Shown piece by piece: positions 4,745 through 5,430 of a stretch of DNA of 5,430 bases. Position 1 is the stretch's first letter; the number at the start of each line of letters is the position of its first letter. The notes under the pieces are model-generated. The model worked only from the letters and a program-made list of their open reading frames with translations. It did no database searches and had not been told where the DNA came from. The position numbers and the translations under genes are program-made. The stretch is taken from assembly GCA_937891805.1 (NCBI GenBank), contig CALATK010000076.1, positions 1 through 5,430 on the forward strand, in the 5' to 3' direction. This stretch comes from an uncultured Fibrobacter sp. (GTDB lineage: Bacteria; Fibrobacterota; Fibrobacteria; Fibrobacterales; Fibrobacteraceae).

Positions 4745-5070
4745 CAAATCTCTCCCTCGATGTGAACTTTCCCTCGTTCGTCATAATGACTGCTCGGCTC
4801 AATCTTGTAGCAGAATCTACGAAATCGCCTCGCTCTCGCCGACACAACTCGTTGATACGAGTTGCTTTCGGCTCGCAGATTCACTTTGTTCGACTGTTCG
4901 CTCGGGAAGCCCACATCTCGGTCAAAAAACACAAGAATGGCTCTGGTTCACAAGTGCTTTTTGGTATAGACCCGCCTTTACTGGTAAGAACCGTTTCTGC
5001 AGGAGGAAACTCTTGTGACTGTTAGTCCCTGCGAGTTTCCGCCGAGAGGCTTTCGCTAAGTTTTTTTTCT
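4745..5070. other. Structured intergenic region, possible RNA or dispersed repeat
   Basis: No convincing gene lies here; overlapping frames on both strands are arginine/serine-rich and lack family features. Inverted repeats are dense. GTCAT-A-ATGAC is at 4780-4790. A compound stem spans 4813-4882: GAATCT with AGATTC outside, GCCGA (4838-4842) with TCGGC (4868-4872), and CAACTCG (4845-4851) with CGAGTTG (4858-4864) around the loop TTGATA. GGAAACTC (5005-5012) pairs with GAGTTTCC (5033-5040), enclosing GACT-GTT-AGTC. A T8 run follows at 5061-5068. It lies downstream of the toxin gene and convergent to the PLD-like gene. Confidence 0.5.
5005..5068 (+). terminator. Hairpins ending in T8, terminator-like on the plus strand
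   Basis: An 8-bp perfect stem GGAAACTC/GAGTTTCC is followed by a second possible stem, GCGA (5031-5034) with TCGC (5053-5056) enclosing GCC-GAGA-GGC, then TAAG and T8 (5061-5068). The two stems overlap at 5033-5034, so they would exclude each other or need to shorten. This could end transcription from the toxin gene or from an RNA in 4745-5060. The second stem is interrupted, so its strength is uncertain. Confidence 0.4.
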
Positions 5071-5430
5071 TCACCCTTTCGTGCTTTCCCTCACTTTCTC
5101 GATGACTTCCTCCGGTGTCACAAAATCCAGCACGCTGAAAGCCGTCATCTCGTTACCCATGTCCTTGAAACTTGCGCCAAAATGATATACGGTATCATCG
5201 ACCAGAAGAAAACGGTCGTGAATCGTGCGCATGGTCTTCAGTTCTAAATTTGGGTACTGCTTTTTGTGCAATTCTGCCGCAGCTTGGAATTCGGGTGTAA
5301 TTCTCGGGGAGTAGATTGTCGCCGAGACACCTTTCGCCCGCATGGCCGCGAATTTTAGCACCTCGACTGTGGCATACGGGTCGATGAATACTACGGATTT
5401 TTTGGCGGTCTTCACAAGGTCTGCAATCAG
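5071..5430 (-). CDS. PLD-like C-terminal part of an ORF6N-type protein, 5' end outside window
   Basis: The frame is open to the right edge, giving 119 residues and TGA. It has the pattern KKSVVFIDPYATVEVLKF, then AKGVSATIYSPRI, then KTMRTIHDRFLLVDDTVYHFGASFKDMG. This is the phospholipase D-like fold seen at the C-terminus of ORF6N (KilA-N-like, phage-derived) DNA-binding proteins of Bacteroidetes and relatives; it has HDR rather than the full HKD catalytic motif, so catalysis is doubtful. The GTG at 5415 is in the middle of this conserved domain and is not the real start. The N-terminal DNA-binding domain, if present, lies beyond the window. Such proteins often occur in mobile or accessory regions. 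The fold call is fairly firm; the ORF6N link is family knowledge. Confidence 0.65.
   Translation of the reverse strand: MIADLVKTAKKSVVFIDPYATVEVLKFAAMRAKGVSATIYSPRITPEFQAAAELHKKQYPNLELKTMRTIHDRFLLVDDTVYHFGASFKDMGNEMTAFSVLDFVTPEEVIEKVRESTKG

Noticed and set aside
4813..4882. tRNA or other known small RNA (SRP, tmRNA, 6S, RNase P)
   Set aside because: There is no cloverleaf, no T-loop GTTCRA motif in place, and none of the hallmark sequences of those RNAs.
4714..5025. Overlapping frames of 72 and 94 codons on opposite strands
   Set aside because: Both lack a ribosome binding site and recognisable domains, and they run through inverted repeats; non-coding structured DNA explains the region better.

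Overview
The window looks like a chromosomal segment of a Fibrobacter-like gut bacterium (FCB group). This rests on the style of the proteins (an Fe-SOD with the KHLQTY variant common in that group, Phd/RelE modules, an ORF6N/PLD-like tail), on AT-rich start regions of the form TTTT-N-TATATT(TG), and on GC-rich palindromes scattered between genes. The assignment is inference from the sequence, not a database match.

Layout from left to right. (1) Bases 1-549 (+) hold the 3' part of an iron superoxide dismutase gene. (2) Bases 613-1212 (-) encode a maltose/galactoside-type O-acetyltransferase, convergent with sodB. (3) Bases 1247-2370 (-) are a scrambled zone. It contains a YkuD-type L,D-transpeptidase gene with an intact catalytic part but a broken 5' part, then an orphan Phd/YefM antitoxin, then a second copy of only the 5' part of the same ykuD gene. 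That second copy is fused in frame to what looks like the first 19 codons of leuD. (4) Bases 2390-3799 (-) encode a complete LeuC, the large subunit of isopropylmalate isomerase. (5) Bases 3800-4183 are a hairpin-rich intergenic region with a leuC promoter, a terminator-like hairpin and several palindromes. (6) Bases 4184-4744 (+) are a complete Phd/RelE-type toxin-antitoxin pair. (7) Bases 4745-5070 have no convincing gene but are rich in perfect inverted repeats and end in a T8 run, which may mark a structured RNA or an intergenic repeat. (8) Bases 5071-5430 (-) are the C-terminal part of a PLD-like, ORF6N-associated protein that runs off the window.

The most notable point is the leucine locus. 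LeuC needs LeuD to work, and the expected leuD start follows leuC with its own good ribosome binding site. After 19 codons, however, the frame switches to cell-wall-enzyme sequence and stops. Either leuD has been lost or moved, or a repeat-mediated rearrangement (real or an assembly artefact) has cut it. The duplicated ykuD pieces are direct repeats of about 184 bp around the orphan antitoxin. Recombination between them in the shared SLGKN segment would remove the antitoxin and restore an open ykuD frame.

Four minus- or plus-strand start regions share the same AT-rich promoter-like core, and three GC palindromes of the same family lie between genes. I do not see tRNA or rRNA genes, a CRISPR array, a transposase or an integrase.
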